This document shows, one piece after another, positions 9,629 through 19,852 of a DNA stretch of 64,000 nt. Every line of letters starts with the position of its first letter. Positions within the stretch are counted from its first letter, which is position 1. The stretch comes from Lachancea kluyveri NRRL Y-12651 (taxonomy: Eukaryota; Ascomycota; Saccharomycetes; Saccharomycetales; Saccharomycetaceae). The stretch lies in contig CM000689.1 in NCBI GenBank assembly GCA_000149225.2, positions 248,001 through 312,000 on the forward strand, written 5' to 3'. The position numbers and the translations under genes are program-made. Below the pieces are notes generated by a model. It made no database searches, had not been told where the DNA came from, and saw only the letters and a program-made list of their open reading frames with translations.

Positions 9629-12600
9629 ATGAGAGAGGAAACGCCGGGACCAGAAGGCACGGCCGCACCAGGCTCTCCGTCTCCAGGCAGCAACGAGCTG
9701 CTGCTAAAGTTCATCAACTCTGCACACTTTACTCTGTACAACAACATCGAATACCTGACCCGCTATAGCCAACACGTGGGGATCCACTACTATCTGTGCC
9801 AGAAACTGCTATCGTTTCCGCACAAAGAGCTGCAATTCTACATCCCGCAGCTGGTGCAGGTGCTCTTGACCGTGGAAACCGAGTCCATGGCGTTGGAGGA
9901 GCTGCTGCTGAAGCTCAGCGGCGAGAACCCGCACTTTGCCCTGCTGACGTTCTGGCAGCTGCAAGCGCTGCTGGCAGACCTGGCCACCGACCCGACCTCG
10001 TACGGATTCCAGGTGGCGCGCAGGGCAATCAACAACCTGCAGCTGGTTCTCTTCAACACCGCCAAGCACGGCCACAGGGAGGACAAGATGCACGAAAACG
10101 TTGCCCCCGCGGTGGTGCTGTGCTCCATGGTGCTGAGCTCGCTGGCACTGCCCCAACTGGGGGAGACCGCGAAGCCGCTTGTGCAGTCGCAGGGCAGGAG
10201 GCAGAAGAGTTACGTGTTCAAGCTGGCCAAGAACGCCATAAAAAACTTTACCAGAAACATGACGCTGAAAAACACAATGCTCAACAAGAAGCAAACCTCC
10301 ACAAGGAGCACGAGCGCCGGCTCCGCGGCCGCCGTCGAAATAGACTACGGCACAACGTCCAGGGAAGACGCCACGTTCAAAAAGCCCAAGGAAAAGCCGC
10401 CTCACTCGCTAAACTTTGACATGATCGACGATATTGGCGAAAAGCTGTTTGAAGAGCGCATTTCCAACAGCATCAAAATGCCAAAGAGAAACTCGAAGGC
10501 CATCGACCGCTCTTATGTCCACAGGGTATACCGCGAAGGGGCCAGCACGCGGTCGGTGTACAGCAACGACGACGAGTACACCAGCTCCATGCCCAACCTG
10601 CACAAGGAGCACCCGAGAAGCATGTCCGCCAACTCTCTTGCGTCCTTCAGCTCGAAGGCCTCGCTGGACAAGCTGGGGGACGACGGGATCTCGGTGGTCA
10701 ACTCGGAGCCGGGCTCTATACTGGCGCCCGTGCCCGCACTCGCAGCCACGTCCACAGCGGCACCAGTGCCCCTGCGCAAGGCCTCCCACCACGGGGCCAA
10801 CCCGTACAGCCTGGAGCCCACGCAGTTGTCCACGCCGAAAAAAATCAAGATGCTAAAGGCAAACTACTTCCGTTGCGAGACGCAGTTTGCCATCGCGCTC
10901 GAGTCCATCTCGCAGCGGCTGGCACAGGTGCCCACCGAGGCCAGGCTCAGCGCCCTGCGTGCGGAGCTGTCACTGCTGAACAGAGACCTGCCGGCCGAGG
11001 TGGATATTCCGACATTGTTGCCCCCAAGCAAGAAAGGCAAGCTCCACAAGCTGGTGAACGTGGCCGCCAACGAGGCACAGGTGTTGAACTCTGCGGAAAA
11101 AGTCCCATACCTGCTGTTGATCGAGTACCTCAGAGACGAGATGGACTTCGACCCCACCACCGAGGACAACGAGCAGTTGTTGAGGGAAAAGCCTCAAGAG
11201 GGGAGCTACATCTTTGACCTGAGCTACATCAACAAGGACTACAACCCTGACTACATCGAGACAGGGGCCGTGGGCGACGTGTACAGCACGGGCTCCGGCC
11301 TGTCGGTGCCGGCCACGCCGTCGACGCCCACGACACGCAAGGAAATGGACCTGGGCGACATGTCGATGGTCAAGGTGACCAACCAGAACGAGGCCGAGAC
11401 ATACCGACACGAGCTCATGGTGCAGTCCGCAACCAGGGTCCCAACGATCGCCCTAGACTCCACCGCGCGCAACCCAGAGCTAAGCTTTGTGATGAGTCTG
11501 GAGGGCATTCAGGAAAGTGGTGCCGGCGGTGCTGGCGGCAACAACGGCGGCCCGGACGACCTGGCCACGCAGATGCGCATCTCTGCGGTGATGCTGGCTC
11601 AACTGGACCAGTCTCCGCAGGGGCTGCAGGACTCGAGCAACCAGATCCGCGCCAAGATCATTGCGTCGATGCAGGAGGTGCAAGACCGGTTCGGGTACCG
11701 TGACCTAGAAGCCATCCACGGCATGGCCGGTGAGCGCAAGTTGGAAAACGACTTGAAAACCGGTGGGCTGTTGGGCACCAAGAGAGAGACGTCGTACCTC
11801 GGCGAGGACTGGGCCACCAAGAGAGAAAAGATCAGAAAGACATCGGCGTACGGCCACCTCGAGAACTGGGACCTGTGTTCTGTGATTGCAAAGTCCGGAG
11901 ACGACCTGAGGCAGGAGGCATTTGCGTGCCAGCTGATCCAGGCCATGGCCAACATCTGGGCCCAGGAGGGCGTGGACGTGTGGGTGAAAAAAATGAAGAT
12001 TCTGATCACCAGCGCCAACACCGGGCTGGTGGAGACCATCACGAACGCAATCTCCGTGCACAGCATCAAAAAGTCGCTGACAAAAAAGATGGTGGACGAC
12101 GGCGAGCTGGACGAGAAGGGCCAGATCGCCAGCTTGGCAGACCACTTTGCGCGTGCGTACGGCGACGTGGACAGCTTCAGGTACAAGCGCGCACAGGACA
12201 ACTTCGCGTCCAGCCTTGCCGCGTACTCCGTGATTTGCTACATCCTGCAGATCAAGGACAGGCACAACGGTAACATCATGATTGACAACGAGGGCCACGT
12301 CGTGCACATCGACTTTGGGTTCATGCTTTCCAACTCGCCGGGGTCGGTGAGGTTCGAGGCCGCGCCGTTCAAGCTGACGTACGAGTACGTTGACGTCCTG
12401 GGTGGCGTCGAGGGCGAGCCGTACAAGAAGTTTGTGCGTCTGACAAGGGAGGCGTTCAAGGCCCTGCGGAAGTACGCGGACCAGCTAGTGTCCATGTGCG
12501 AGATCATGCAAAAGGACTCGCTGCAGCCCTGTTTCAATGCCGGTGCGCAGACCAGCGTGCAGTTGAGACAGAGGTTTCACACGGAACTGACGGAGTCCGA

Positions 12601-12706
12601 GTGCGACGAGTTTGTCGAGACGGTGCTTGTGGGCCGGTCGCTTGGCAGCATCTACACCAGGCTGTACGACCAGTTCCAGCTCATCACCCAGGGCATCTAC
12701 AGCTAG
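9629..12706 (+). CDS. PIK1: Phosphatidylinositol 4-kinase PIK1
   Basis: Makes PI4P at the Golgi and in the nucleus; essential for secretion in yeast. The ATG at 9629 gives 1,025 residues (S. cerevisiae 1,066). The N-terminal helical (LKU) domain begins NELLLKFINSAHFTLY. A low-complexity Ser/Thr/Ala-rich middle follows, and this is the region where the frequenin partner Frq1 binds in the family. The C-terminal PI3/4-kinase domain shows SGDDLRQEAFACQLIQ, the catalytic loop DRHNGN (Asp877) and HIDFG (from residue 893). The end, LYDQFQLITQGIYS, is intact. The frame runs another 99 codons upstream, but only from a non-ATG codon. Confidence 0.97.
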   Translation: MREETPGPEGTAAPGSPSPGSNELLLKFINSAHFTLYNNIEYLTRYSQHVGIHYYLCQKLLSFPHKELQFYIPQLVQVLLTVETESMALEELLLKLSGENPHFALLTFWQLQALLADLATDPTSYGFQVARRAINNLQLVLFNTAKHGHREDKMHENVAPAVVLCSMVLSSLALPQLGETAKPLVQSQGRRQKSYVFKLAKNAIKNFTRNMTLKNTMLNKKQTSTRSTSAGSAAAVEIDYGTTSREDATFKKPKEKPPHSLNFDMIDDIGEKLFEERISNSIKMPKRNSKAIDRSYVHRVYREGASTRSVYSNDDEYTSSMPNLHKEHPRSMSANSLASFSSKASLDKLGDDGISVVNSEPGSILAPVPALAATSTAAPVPLRKASHHGANPYSLEPTQLSTPKKIKMLKANYFRCETQFAIALESISQRLAQVPTEARLSALRAELSLLNRDLPAEVDIPTLLPPSKKGKLHKLVNVAANEAQVLNSAEKVPYLLLIEYLRDEMDFDPTTEDNEQLLREKPQEGSYIFDLSYINKDYNPDYIETGAVGDVYSTGSGLSVPATPSTPTTRKEMDLGDMSMVKVTNQNEAETYRHELMVQSATRVPTIALDSTARNPELSFVMSLEGIQESGAGGAGGNNGGPDDLATQMRISAVMLAQLDQSPQGLQDSSNQIRAKIIASMQEVQDRFGYRDLEAIHGMAGERKLENDLKTGGLLGTKRETSYLGEDWATKREKIRKTSAYGHLENWDLCSVIAKSGDDLRQEAFACQLIQAMANIWAQEGVDVWVKKMKILITSANTGLVETITNAISVHSIKKSLTKKMVDDGELDEKGQIASLADHFARAYGDVDSFRYKRAQDNFASSLAAYSVICYILQIKDRHNGNIMIDNEGHVVHIDFGFMLSNSPGSVRFEAAPFKLTYEYVDVLGGVEGEPYKKFVRLTREAFKALRKYADQLVSMCEIMQKDSLQPCFNAGAQTSVQLRQRFHTELTESECDEFVETVLVGRSLGSIYTRLYDQFQLITQGIYS

Positions 12707-12999
12707 CGCGTCCGCCAGACGCACATATAGACACGCGTGTGCGTAGAGTGGGGTGCAGGCACAGAAATGTGTATACATCTATGTATATCTATGTGTATGT
12801 GTATGTATTTATGCACATTTATACGTGTACGTTTGGAGACCCAATACCCTTGCACTCCTGCTATCTCCACATATGCAGCCGTCCGTCGCAAGCCTCTGAG
12901 CAAGCACGCGACGTGTTACCCGGATGACTGTTTCCCGTCGCTGCGCCGAGACATTTAGCAGCGAGGAATGCGGAGCGCGCGAAAGAGAGAGAGAGACGG

Positions 13000-13033
<34 letters not shown>

Positions 13034-13338
13034 CCTCCCCCCGCGGTTCATTGGGCAAGAGTTTCTTGATAAATGCATCTCCTCTCAGTCACTTTACTCG
13101 GGACCGCTACATCCACGCTTCACACAAGAAACCCACCAACAACGCTGTTCACAGTCTTGCCGACAGCTTTAACACTCTCATTAGCCTTTTCCCCCCTAGA
13201 ATATTACATCTGCATCTGAACCAGGAGCAGCCAAGCGAGTAGAACACACAGTTGCAGCTAGTTACAAGCTCCGCCTACAACAAACGTCTTTGCGATAGAA
13301 GCGTCCAAACACAAGAGTATCTCAACACAACCACACAC
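12707..13338. promoter_or_regulatory. Intergenic PIK1-TAM41
   Basis: Contains a degenerate GT/AT microsatellite (about 12766-12832), a GA run and an uninterrupted A31 (13000-13030), followed by a pyrimidine-rich TAM41 leader. No gene seen. Confidence 0.5.
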
Positions 13339-14493
13339 ATGTTAAGGATCGTCAGCCACCACTCCAAGGCCCTTTTGCGGGGTCGTGCAACGCTGGTTAT
13401 TGCAGCCCGGGAGCAGTCGACCACCGCCCCCAATAACAAGGAGCAGCTAGGAAACGAGGCCGTCGTGCACACCCAGGTCCCCATGCCGTACACATGCGTC
13501 GACATTGACATTGGCGCCAAAGCCAGGCACCAGGAACTGACGCTGTTGGAAAAGGGCATTCGGAAAACAGACGAGCTGACGTCCCAGTTCACCAACTACA
13601 GGTACAAGTTCAACAGACTGCCTCCCAACTACGGAAACAACCAGCTGCTGACAGTGAACGGCGAGCTGCAGAAAGACCTCGACGGCATAGTGTCGCACTT
13701 CCAGGCGCCCATCAGGTATGCGTTTGGCTACGGCTCGGGCGTCTTCCAGCAGGCCGGCTACTCTAAGGACCAGGACAAGCCGCAGATCGACATGATCTTT
13801 GGCGTCACGCACCCAGACCACTTCCACTCCCTCAACATGAGGCAAAACCCGGACCACTACTCGTCGCTACGCCACTTTGGCTCCGCCTTTGTGTCCAAGT
13901 TCCAGGAGGTCGGGGCCGGTGTCTACTTCAACCCGTTTGCCGACATCAATGGCCAGGCCGTCAAGTACGGCGTGGTGTCGATGGAGAACCTGCTGCGGGA
14001 CCTGGCCACCTGGGACTCGTTCTACCTGGCCGGGCGGCTGCAGAAGCCGGTTAAGGTCTTGAAGAACGACTTGCGGGTGCAGTACTGGAACCAGCTGAAC
14101 CTAAAGGCCGCGGCCACGCTGGCAAAACACCTGACGCTCAAGAAAAACAACAACGTTTTCGACGAGTTCCAGTTCTACAGGGAGATCACCGCCCTCAGCT
14201 ACTCCGGCGACGTTAGGTACAAGCTGGGCGGCGAGAACCCGAACAAGATCAACAACATTGTTGAAAAGAACCTCCTCAACTTCCGGGAGTACTACAAGCC
14301 CATCTACAAGGACGTGGTGCAGAACAACTCGACGTACTTGCCGCAGGGCTACACACTGGAAAACGCCATCGGGCTTTTGGAGCAGAGAATCGGCAGAACA
14401 AGCACTGTTCAAACGGTGAAGGGGATCTTCACTGCCGGCGTTGTGAAGTCGATCAGGTATGCGTGGGCCAAGAAGCTGAAGGCACTGAAGTAG
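13339..14493 (+). CDS. TAM41: Mitochondrial CDP-diacylglycerol synthase TAM41
   Basis: Makes CDP-diacylglycerol from phosphatidic acid on the matrix side of the inner mitochondrial membrane, feeding cardiolipin synthesis. The ATG at 13339 gives 384 residues, the usual length (S. cerevisiae 385). The first 25 residues (MLRIVSHHSKALLRGRATL...) are basic and amphipathic, a typical presequence. The family core is visible as FGYGSGVFQQAGY, QIDMIFGVTHPDHFHSLNM, and the C-terminal VKGIFTAGVVKSIRYAW. It converges with IST1. In S. cerevisiae this gene neighbours TFC4 and UFD1, as it nearly does here. Confidence 0.96.
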   Translation: MLRIVSHHSKALLRGRATLVIAAREQSTTAPNNKEQLGNEAVVHTQVPMPYTCVDIDIGAKARHQELTLLEKGIRKTDELTSQFTNYRYKFNRLPPNYGNNQLLTVNGELQKDLDGIVSHFQAPIRYAFGYGSGVFQQAGYSKDQDKPQIDMIFGVTHPDHFHSLNMRQNPDHYSSLRHFGSAFVSKFQEVGAGVYFNPFADINGQAVKYGVVSMENLLRDLATWDSFYLAGRLQKPVKVLKNDLRVQYWNQLNLKAAATLAKHLTLKKNNNVFDEFQFYREITALSYSGDVRYKLGGENPNKINNIVEKNLLNFREYYKPIYKDVVQNNSTYLPQGYTLENAIGLLEQRIGRTSTVQTVKGIFTAGVVKSIRYAWAKKLKALK

Positions 14494-14683
14494 CCGCTGG
14501 GCAGGGCCCGGGATATAGGGAACGAACAAGAATGTAGTTAGACAAGGACGGTATTTTTACTTTTACACATTTCTTTTGTTTTTTTTTTTTTGTTTTTTTT
14601 TTTTTTTTGTCTTGCTGCGTACAGCTCTCCTCTTCTAGATTATGGTTTGTTTATATTCCGTCTATAGACCATGGCAGAGACAG
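14494..14683. terminator. Shared 3' region of TAM41 and IST1
   Basis: 190 bp between convergent genes with a long T-rich stretch at about 14569-14610, as expected for a yeast polyadenylation/termination zone. Exact cleavage sites cannot be read from sequence. Confidence 0.4.
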
Positions 14684-15753
14684 CTATCTGCGAAGCGCTG
14701 CAAACCTCTTTTTCAACTCCTCGAGTTCATCGTCTCCGCCAACGCTGGCTTTTTTCCTGACGACCTTGACGTCCTTTTTGATGGCGCTTGGAATCTTCAA
14801 CTGTTTGTCGACCGTTTCACTGTTTCGACGGGGCTGTTTTATCGTGATCGGATGGTCCTTGTCGCCCACTTCGTCGCTGTCCACCGCCAGTATGGGCTTG
14901 CCATTTTTGGATGTGGTTTCGCCGGATCGCGCTTTTTCCTTCTCACCGCCTTCGCCATCGTCATTGTCGTCGCCATCGCCGCTGCCCTCTCCATCGCCGC
15001 TGCCCTCTTCCTCGCCGCTGTCTTCCAGCTGGCTGTACGGCACCCCGTAGGTGCGTGCAATCTCCTTCAGGTACAGAACAACCAGTTCGGGCTTAGCCAG
15101 ACCCGGCGAGCACTTGCTCACCACCTTGTCGGGGACCCCGACCTTGTCGTCGACTATGGCTCTCAAAAAGTCCTGGCCGAACCTGTAGGTAAGCAGGTCC
15201 TTGACTTGGCCCAGCTCTTTGATTTCAGAAACGTGCAATGCGGCAAATGCCACGGCTCTGGCGGCCTCGTTGATTCCGTCGTCGATGTGGTTGGCTATTA
15301 GGTCCGCCTCGTCAGCTATGGAAAGCAGCACGGTGATCCTGGCGTGAAGAAGCTCGCAGTACAACTCCAGGATCTCCAGCAGCTCCACGTGGATGTCGTC
15401 GCCGATTAGACTTTCGACCCGGTAGTGAGCCTTCTGCTCTTTCCCTTCGGACAGCAGCTGGGCAACCGCTCTTCTGGACTGCTTGGCAAGAGCCTGTTGT
15501 TTGTCCTGTGCAAAACGCAAGCGCTGGATGCACATCTTTAGCATCGTCTTTAGCTTAGTCTTTGTGAGTTTTCACCTGTTTGCAGTAGCACGAGCAGGTG
15601 TAGGCCCAGCGGCCCTGGGGAGGGAATGCCACCGACGGCAACACCAAGCTCGCAGCAACACGGTGAAGAGGAAAGTTAGTAAGAAGAAAGATGAGCCGAC
15701 GTGTTTCGAGCAAGAGCTGTCTCACATACATTGAACTGAATCTGGTTAGCCAT
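14684..15753 (-). CDS. IST1: ESCRT-III-associated protein IST1 (two exons proposed)
   Basis: Regulates Vps4 and ESCRT-III in endosomal sorting. The long frame (14684-15544) starts MLKMCIQRLRFAQDKQQALAKQSRR, already inside the first helix of the family. It can be read back to ACTAAG at 15559, giving TKLKTMLKMC, which fits Ist1 N-termini. Further back an in-frame TGA appears. Upstream, an ATG at 15753 encodes MANQIQFN and runs directly into GTATGT, with TACTAAC downstream. Joining 15753-15730 to 15559-14684 gives 299 residues (S. cerevisiae 298). An acidic Gly/Asp/Glu linker (about residues 200-225) and a C-terminal MIT-interacting motif (LEELKKRFAALRR) are present. The main frame is certain; the exon 1 join is inferred. 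Confidence 0.85.
15560..15729 (-). other. IST1: Probable spliceosomal intron in IST1
   Basis: On the minus strand: 5' splice site GTATGT at 15729-15724, branch sequence TACTAAC at 15681-15675, and 3' splice site AAAG ending at 15560. A second AG six bases on (TAAG, ending at 15554) keeps the same frame. Intron length is about 170 nt. Nearer AGs (CCAG, ACAG) would run into an in-frame TGA, so they cannot serve. Not tested against RNA. Confidence 0.65.
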
Positions 15754-15817
15754 TGTATGGGTTTGTATTTTGTTCTTGGTGATGCAGCGTGGGGAGTTTC
15801 TCCCCCTTTGTTTTTTA

Positions 15818-15848
<31 letters not shown>

Positions 15849-16071
15849 ATACTAACTTGTCTCAGCTCCAAGGGTCCGCGAGTCTCTAATGTCAGTTGTA
15901 TGGGATGTTTTAATTTGCATATTTTTACACATTATACAAAAAAGCTCTTGATGCTACAGAGAGTGCCAACGCTATATATATCGCTACCACCACACATGCT
16001 GCCACTACTCAGCGCGGCAGGCAGGCAGGCGGCCACCGAGACTCAGCACGCCCCATTCCGTGCTTCCACCC
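15754..16071. promoter_or_regulatory. Intergenic: IST1 promoter and TFC4 3' end
   Basis: Contains a T24 run (15825-15848) and AT-rich sequence near 15899-15950. No gene recognised. A plus-strand TACTAAC at 15850-15856 is discussed under rejected items. Confidence 0.4.
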
Positions 16072-18284
16072 TCATACGTTCAAGTACTTTTCCATCAGGT
16101 GGTTCGACAGCTCCGTATTCCCACTCTCGTTGTAGATCGCAATGCAGTTGTAGGCGGCGTGCTTTTTCAGTTTGCCATCCTCGTAGTCTTCCAACACCCT
16201 GTGGTAGTATTTCACCGCCAGCGAAAACAACCCGATCTGGTGAAACGCTCTCCCTATGTTGTAGTCTGCCTCCTGCTGCTCCAGCACTGTGTACCTGGTC
16301 GTCCGTATGTCATAGTACTGGTACAGGTACCGCAGCCCTTGGAGGATTTGAAAGTGTCTGTTCGCGGTCAACCTTTGCATCGACCGGTGCAGGTGTGCCA
16401 AGCCCATCATGAAGTTGATCATTGGGTCTTCGTGCAGCTCCGGACCCAGTCGTCTCAGGTACTGCAACGCCAGCAGGAAACCCTTGCTTGAGTACAGCAG
16501 CATTGCGTAGATGTAGTGCAGGTAGGGCGAGTTTTTCTTCTCCGGGTTTGAAACCTGCTTGTTGGTGACAGAGGCCTGGCCCGTGACGTGCTGGCCATAC
16601 CGGATGCTGTCAAAGGCCTTGAGCTGCCGCAGAAAGAACTTTTGCTGCACCGTGGAACTCAGAATGTCCAGGGACATCTGGCCGCGCGACAGGCTGAACA
16701 TGAAGGTGTGCAAAACCTTCCTGTTAAACTGGAACTGGTTGAGCACGCCCCTCAGGTTCTCCACCAGCTCATCCTCGTCCCCCATCTGCAACACGATGGC
16801 GAGCTTGACAAACTTCATCATCTTGACCCGCCCCGGGTCCTGCATAAACACGTTCACCTCGTGGGCCGCCTCGATGATGCTCAGCCCGTCCTCGACGCTT
16901 TGCAGCCGGGTGATGGTCAGCGCCAGCTCCATGAACAGCTCGAACCACCGGTCGTACATGAGCCCCCTGAGCTCGGTGGTGGACGTCAGCGTGATCCTCT
17001 CCTCCATGAGGGGCAGCCCATCCAGCAGGTTGTCGCCTTCGGACAGCTTGGACAGCCGCTCAATCTTGTAGTCGATAACCTTGTTGAACTTTCTGGTCCT
17101 TTTGATGATGCCCACAAACTTCTTGGAGCGGCTCTTGACAAAGAGACTCTTGACGCTGGAAAACACGTCGATCAGGTCCGAGGCGGTGTCAATCCACAGC
17201 GTCGTCTGGTTTTCATCGCCCTGCTCCAGCCCGGACCGGTAGATCTGGAGCTGTCTGTACTTGTCCACGACGCCCGCAGTGATCTTCCTTTCACGCTCTT
17301 TCTTTTCCCTTTCCGCCTCCTCTGGGGTCCGTTTTTTCTTTGCCGCAGGCTTTTTGATCCGGTGGTCCTCCAGCAACGGCTTGCCGCTGTCACCAGCAAT
17401 AGAGGGCATGTGTGTGGAGGCCACCGGTGCCGTCGTTGTTGCCGCTGTCGGCGACTGCACGGTGTCCGCGGCCAGCTGCAGCCGCTCCTCTGCCGGCCTG
17501 TGCTTTGGCTCCACAGCTTGCTGTTTTCTGGCCTCAACCACCTCCAACAGCAGTCTGTTGAACGTTTCGTGGTCGCCCAGGTGGTAGTGGATCTCTGCCA
17601 GCGTCAGCTTGGTCTCCAGATTCGCAGGGCTCAGCGCCACAAGCTTTTCGTAGATGACCCTTGCCCGAGGGTAGTCCTCCACCTCCTTGTAGCACTTGCT
17701 CAGCGGCTTGTACAGCTCCAGCCCGCGGTAGTCGTCCAGCTCGAGCAGCGGCGTGAAAAACTCTATGGCCTCCTGGTACTTTTCCGCCTTGGTCAGCGCG
17801 ACCGCCACCTCGAAATACAGGTCCGTGATGTCTGCAAAGTTTTCGTCGTATAGAAACTGGAAGTGGTTCATTGCCTCAAGGACGTGCTTGTTGCCCAGCC
17901 GCAGCAGACCCAGCCGGACACGGATGTCGATGGGCAGGGTGTACGGTTTGTTTTTCTCGTTGTCGGTCAGCGCGTCAAACCTGCCGTTTCTCAGCCTTCT
18001 GCTGTCGAATTCGGAGTCGTCTGTGACGTCGTCCCAGAAGGTCTGCGTCTCGCGATGCTCGATCCAGCGGGCGCACTTTTTGATGGTTTTGATGCCGCCG
18101 GTCTCGCCGGACTGTCTGAGGAATAGCTCTGCCAGGATGTTCAGAGATGACCAGTCGAACGGGATACACCGGTGCTTTTTGCGGATCTTTCGCATGTCGA
18201 CGTTGGGGTAGTACTGGGCCTCGTCGCGCTCTGCTTCGCGCTCGCCCTCCTCGTAGCTGTCTGAACTATACGCATCATACTCTC

Positions 18285-18315
<31 letters not shown>

Positions 18316-19428
18316 GTCTCCACCAGAAGAGTCCACGGCGTTTTCAGACGCTGCGATGATTGCGTTTCTCTTTGCAATGTTGGCTTCAAACACCTTCATA
18401 TACAGGGCAATGGCATCGTTGATGCGGTTGTAATCAACGTACAACACCGCCAGCTCCCGCAGGATGTTGGAGTCGCGCGGGTTGTTGTTGTACAGCTTCT
18501 GAAAGCCCTCCAAAGCCCTGCCCAGCTGCCCGGTCCGCTTGTACAGCATAGACCTTCCGTAGATGCATTCCCACTCCTCGTGGTTCACACTTATGGCCCT
18601 GGAGTAACAGTAGATCGCCTGTCGCACGTGGTCCAGGTCGGCAGACAGCGTTGCAACCATCTTCCAGAACTCCCAGTCCGAGGAGTTCAAATGCGCGGCA
18701 AGAAACCACGCGTTGCAGCAGTCGTTGAACCTGCCCTGCAGCTGGTAGATGTCCCCCAGCGTCTTGTACGCGGCAAAGTTTTTGGCGTCCATCTTGATCA
18801 CGTCGTTGTACAGCTGCTCGGCAACCTGTATATCGTTTCTAACAAAGGCCTCGTTGGCCTCCGACAGCAGCTGTGCGACTTCCGGGTCCAGGACGCGCTC
18901 TCTCTTTTTTCTGACGGGGGCAGTAGTTCCCTTTGCACCCTTTTTCTTTTTGCCCTTGCGCTTGACCTTGAAGTTGTTGGCTTCTCTGATGGCGTCCATA
19001 AAGTCTTGCTCGTCGTAGTCGTCGTCAGAGAAGTCGCCATAGTCGGAGAATTCGGCCAGCAAGTCGTCGTCGCGGGCAGAATTGTCGTTGCCGTTGCCGA
19101 TGCCATTGTAGTCTTTGTCGTTGTAATCCTCGTCGTTGTAATCCTCGTCGTTGTAGTCGTCGTTGTAGTCGTCGTTGTCGTTACCATCGTCGTCGCGGTG
19201 ACCGCTGTAGCCTTCGTTGTCAATGCCGCTGTCCAGGGTTGCCAGCTCTTTGTCAATCATGGCATCGTCTTGGTCCACATCGGAAAACTCTGCTGCCAGC
19301 TGGCTGTCCCGTTTGCCGCCTGGATGGCTTGTTTGCGAACCGTGTTCGCTAATCAGCTCTCTTAGCTCGTCCAGGTTTTCATAGAATTGCTCTTCATCCT
19401 CCTGCTCAGACGCGTGTTGTTCTGTCAT
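16072..19428 (-). CDS. TFC4: RNA polymerase III factor TFIIIC subunit TFC4 (tau131)
   Basis: The tau-A subunit of TFIIIC that recruits TFIIIB to tRNA and 5S genes. 1,118 residues against 1,025 in S. cerevisiae. The first ~150 residues are very acidic with Asp/Asn/Tyr repeats (DDYNDEDYNDEDYNDKDYN). TPR arrays follow: LLSEANEAFVRNDIQVAEQLYNDV, AYKTLGDIYQLQGRF, and a second set after an Asp11 tract. The conserved C-terminus reads YNESGNTELSNHLMEKYLNV. Extra length comes mainly from the acidic repeats and a Lys/Arg-rich linker (about residues 650-720). Divergent from UFD1, as in S. cerevisiae. Confidence 0.96.
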
Positions 19429-19852
19429 TTTGCCAGGCTGGTTAGTCGTGCTCTTGTATCCTAGTCGTGCTATTGTAGCCTGGTCGTGCTATTGTAGCCT
19501 GGTCGTGCTCTTGTAGTCTGCTCCGAAAGCGCGTGTGTAGACATCCATTCTCTTCCTATTCGAATCCCTGAGGAAGCATTCACGATCCGCGAAACAACGA
19601 CAAAGTCGTTCGATGCGACATAGAGCGGGACGCCTTCCTGCTTCGCAGTCGCCTCCCGTAGCCTCGCCGCGTCGTCGCTCCGCACACAGCGTTCTCCTTC
19701 CCTCACCATCCATCGCAACATGCGGGTGGGCCGGTTAGCACGGCCAGGAGGGTTCCCTGTTCTCAGCAGCAGAAACGGTGGCAAACAAGTGTCTGTGAAT
19801 CAGAAGCACAAGGAAAAGAAGATACACACACGCACACGCACACGCACACAAT
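19429..19852. promoter_or_regulatory. Divergent TFC4/UFD1 promoter
   Basis: Directly upstream of TFC4 lies a 19-bp minisatellite (19444-19517). The middle carries no recognisable element, and a CA/CG-rich run (about 19825-19850) lies just before the UFD1 ATG. No gene seen. Confidence 0.45.
19444..19517. repeat. 19-bp minisatellite, about four units
   Basis: Units resemble CCTGGTCGTGCTATTGTAG, with T/C and A/C variants (CTCTTGTAT, CTATTGTAG, CTATTGTAG, CTCTTGTAG), arranged head to tail. It begins within 20 bp of the TFC4 start codon, so it probably lies in the 5' leader of that transcript. Confidence 0.8.

Noticed and set aside
15850-15865. Plus-strand TACTAAC followed by CAG, resembling a branch site and acceptor
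   Set aside because: No donor GTATGT was found in a sensible position upstream on the plus strand, and no exon follows; the flanking genes are on the minus strand.
19557-19566. TTCGAATCC resembling a tRNA B box between TFC4 and UFD1
   Set aside because: No A box, no acceptor-stem pairing and no cloverleaf around it.
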